Below are positions 4,793 through 6,412 of a stretch of DNA of 6,412 nucleotides, one piece after another. The first letter of the stretch is position 1. The number at the start of each line of letters is the position of its first letter. Made by a program: the position numbers and the translations under genes. Under the pieces are notes generated by a model that was given only the letters and a program-made list of their open reading frames with translations, was not told the DNA's origin and did not search any database. The DNA comes from CAYWVK01 sp964461865. Lineage in GTDB: Bacteria > Patescibacteriota > Microgenomatia > Levybacterales > UBA12049. The stretch spans positions 1 through 6,412 of the forward strand of contig CAYWVK010000034.1 in the NCBI GenBank assembly GCA_964461865.1, given 5' to 3'.

Positions 4793-5995
4793 ATGAATTT
4801 AGCTTACAATCTTAGACCGCAAAATTTAAGAGAATTCATTGGACAAGAACACATAACAGGACCAAACGGAATTATTCGTAAAATGATTGAATCAGGAAAT
4901 ATTTTTTCAATTATTTTCTGGGGACCTCCCGGAACAGGAAAAACCACACTTGCAAAAATTATTGCCAATGAAACAGATTCTCAATTTTTTCATCTTGAAG
5001 CTGTGTCCGCAGGAAAAGCGGATTTAACAGCAATTGTTAAAGAGGCAAGAGATTTTAAAAAAAAGAATAAAAAAACAATCCTTTTTATGGATGAAATTCA
5101 CAGGTGGAATAAGGCTCAACAAGACAGTCTTTTGCCTCATGTAGAAAGTGGACTAATAACCCTTATTGGTGCCACAACAGAAAATCCGTCTTTTGAAATT
5201 ATTGGTGCTCTGTTATCAAGAAGTAAAGTATTAATACTTAAAAGCCTAAACAACAAACAACTTGAAACCATATTAAACCGAGCCCTAAGAGACAAAAAAA
5301 ATGGACTTGGAAAAACACCAAAAAGTCTTGAAAAAGAAGCAAAAGATTTATTAATACATTTATCCGCTGGAGATGCAAGAATAATGCTTAATGCTATACA
5401 AATTATTGCTGAAAATTACAAAGATAAAAAAATTACTTTAGAAATAGTTAAGGAAGTATTTCAAACAAAATCAGCCGGGATTTACGATAAAAATGCTGAA
5501 GAACACTATAATTTAATCTCTGCATTTATCAAAAGCATGCGAGGCTCGGATACTGATGCTGCGCTTTATTATATGATTAGAATGCTTGAAAGTGGGGAAG
5601 ACCCAAAATTTATTGCCAGACGTATGATTATTTTTGCTACCGAAGACATTGGGCTTTCAGATAGAGGAGCATTAATTCAAGCAAATGCTGCTTTTGAAGC
5701 AGTTCACAAAATCGGTATGCCGGAAGCCAAACTTATTCTTTCCTACACTTGTATTTATCTTTCTCGCGCTTCAAAATCACGAGCTGTACCAAACGCCATG
5801 GGAAAAGCAACTAAGGCTGTTTATGAACATCCTAACGAACCTGTTCCACTGCATTTACGAAATGCTCCAACAAAATTAATGAAAAACTTAAACTATGCAA
5901 AAGGCTACAAATGGTCGGAAAAATATGTCGGCCCCATAAAGAAACAATCATTTTTACCGGAAAAATTAGTGGGTAAAAAATTTTTTGAAAACTAA
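4793..5995 (+). CDS. rarA: Replication-associated recombination protein A (AAA+ ATPase, RarA/MgsA/WRNIP1 family)
   Basis: A 400-residue AAA+ ATPase of the RarA/Mgs1/WRNIP1 family, related to clamp-loader subunits and acting at stalled replication forks. All key motifs are present: Walker A GPPGTGKTT (44-52, K50), Walker B ILFMDEIH (96-103, D100/E101), sensor 1 IGATTENP (125-132), the arginine-finger position LLSR (R143) and sensor 2 GDAR (193-196, R196). The C-terminal MgsA tetramerisation region follows (~235-395), with GSDTDAALYYMIRML (251-265), ARRMIIFATEDIGL (275-288) and LHLRNAPTKLMK (353-364). HRWNKAQQD has Trp where Phe is usual. It is shorter than E. coli RarA (447 aa), lacking most of the N-terminal extension; MNLAYNLRP starts almost directly at the conserved LRP. 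The start is fixed by a stop codon four codons upstream. Divergence from dinB suggests the two damage-tolerance genes share control. It ends 6 bp from a convergent gene. Confidence 0.96.
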   Translation: MNLAYNLRPQNLREFIGQEHITGPNGIIRKMIESGNIFSIIFWGPPGTGKTTLAKIIANETDSQFFHLEAVSAGKADLTAIVKEARDFKKKNKKTILFMDEIHRWNKAQQDSLLPHVESGLITLIGATTENPSFEIIGALLSRSKVLILKSLNNKQLETILNRALRDKKNGLGKTPKSLEKEAKDLLIHLSAGDARIMLNAIQIIAENYKDKKITLEIVKEVFQTKSAGIYDKNAEEHYNLISAFIKSMRGSDTDAALYYMIRMLESGEDPKFIARRMIIFATEDIGLSDRGALIQANAAFEAVHKIGMPEAKLILSYTCIYLSRASKSRAVPNAMGKATKAVYEHPNEPVPLHLRNAPTKLMKNLNYAKGYKWSEKYVGPIKKQSFLPEKLVGKKFFEN

Positions 5996-6001
5996 AACAA
6001 T

Positions 6002-6412
6002 CTAATCCTCAAATGAGAAGCGTGCTAGAAGATATGAAACTGTTGACTCTGCTCCTTGATTTAAATTAATAAAATTCTTACCAATTCCATCGTAACAACC
6101 ACCAGTACTACGATCATACACTATGTGACTTAAAATATTATCCCCCATGAACCAGTTAAAAGCTATTATTGCTAATTTATTATAATATTTGTTTTTGGTT
6201 ATCTTAAACATTAAGTTTAATGCTTCAATTGTTGCAGTTGCATCTTCTGGTTGCTGATCGAAATATTGCTTTATACCATCTTTAAAAAACCAACCGCTTT
6301 GACCAATCGGACTATACATACCATTTTTAAAAGTGTGTTTAATTAAAAATCTAAAAGTTTTTTTGGAAACATCAAAATATCTTTCCTCTTTTAATATCCT
6401 ATATCCATAAAG
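6002..6412 (-). CDS. C-terminal part of a six-hairpin glycosidase-like protein (5' end outside window)
   Basis: The frame is open from the right edge to TAG at 6004-6002, giving the last 136 residues. An internal ATG at 6319 is not the start, because family-like sequence continues upstream of it (LYGYRILKEERYFDVSKK). FDQQPEDA (51-58), YDRSTGGCYDG (99-109) and NLNQGAESTVSYLLA (116-130) match the C-terminal end of an alpha/alpha six-hairpin family. Members usually read roughly FDQQPIEA...TGGC.DGL...NQNQGAEST, and are often fused to or next to glycosyltransferases and GH130 mannoside phosphorylases. The alternating helices with paired aromatic positions fit an (alpha/alpha) toroid. I infer a sugar-active enzyme of cytosolic glycan metabolism; the substrate, and any N-terminal glycosyltransferase domain, cannot be seen here. 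The family is recalled by motif. A truncated pseudogene cannot be excluded, though the end looks intact. Confidence 0.72.
   Translation of the reverse strand, partial: LYGYRILKEERYFDVSKKTFRFLIKHTFKNGMYSPIGQSGWFFKDGIKQYFDQQPEDATATIEALNLMFKITKNKYYNKLAIIAFNWFMGDNILSHIVYDRSTGGCYDGIGKNFINLNQGAESTVSYLLARFSFED

Noticed and set aside
5975..5986. A6T6 palindrome near the end of rarA as an intrinsic terminator
   Set aside because: It is inside the coding frame, has no GC stem or loop, and is followed by GAAA rather than a T-run. It may bend DNA but is not a convincing terminator.
1..6412. UGA recoding (Gly or Trp) as in some Patescibacteria or mycoplasmas
   Set aside because: All genes read to normal length with no in-frame UGA, and Trp is encoded by TGG throughout.

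Overview
This is an AT-rich window (roughly 30% GC by eye, poly-A/T rich) from a bacterium. It carries two tRNA genes, four complete protein genes and one gene cut by the right edge. The standard genetic code fits, because every gene reads through its family-length domains without UGA and ends in TAA or TAG. The tRNAs do not encode CCA, Shine-Dalgarno sequences are nearly absent, genes are tightly packed, and the families present include an LPG-synthase-like/DUF2079 membrane fusion, an ATP-cone/Mrr-like nuclease and a short RarA. Together these fit a reduced-genome lineage such as Candidate Phyla Radiation/Patescibacteria (a Microgenomates-like group would be my guess). That placement is inference: no rRNA or ribosomal protein is present to prove it.

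Layout, left to right. tRNA-Lys(CTT) on the minus strand and tRNA-Arg(TCG) on the plus strand are transcribed divergently from a 59-bp spacer whose two promoters appear to share one palindromic -10 element. Fifteen bases after tRNA-Arg starts a 795-residue polytopic membrane protein. It joins an N-terminal lysylphosphatidylglycerol-synthase-type/flippase-like membrane domain to a C-terminal DUF2079 (GT-C-like) domain. After 40 bp comes a 268-residue ATP-cone plus Mrr-like endonuclease protein with its own promoter. It converges, with a 6-bp gap, on a Y-family DNA polymerase (dinB-like, minus strand). A 93-bp divergent promoter region separates dinB from rarA (AAA+ replication-fork maintenance ATPase). 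RarA in turn converges, again with a 6-bp gap, on the 3' end of a six-hairpin, glycosidase-like gene that runs off the window.

Functionally there are two themes. The outer genes (the membrane fusion and the sugar-active six-hairpin protein) look like cell-envelope or glycan genes. The inner block (ATP-cone nuclease, Y-family polymerase, RarA) looks like a small genome-maintenance neighbourhood, with translesion polymerase and RarA sharing one divergent control region. The nuclease and rarA have promoter-like elements so close to the ATG that their transcripts would be leaderless or nearly so, and dinB may be the same. That would explain the missing ribosome binding sites. I see no mobile element, CRISPR array, rRNA or clear intrinsic terminator. 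No known multi-gene defence system is recognisable; the ATP-cone nuclease is the least characterised protein here.
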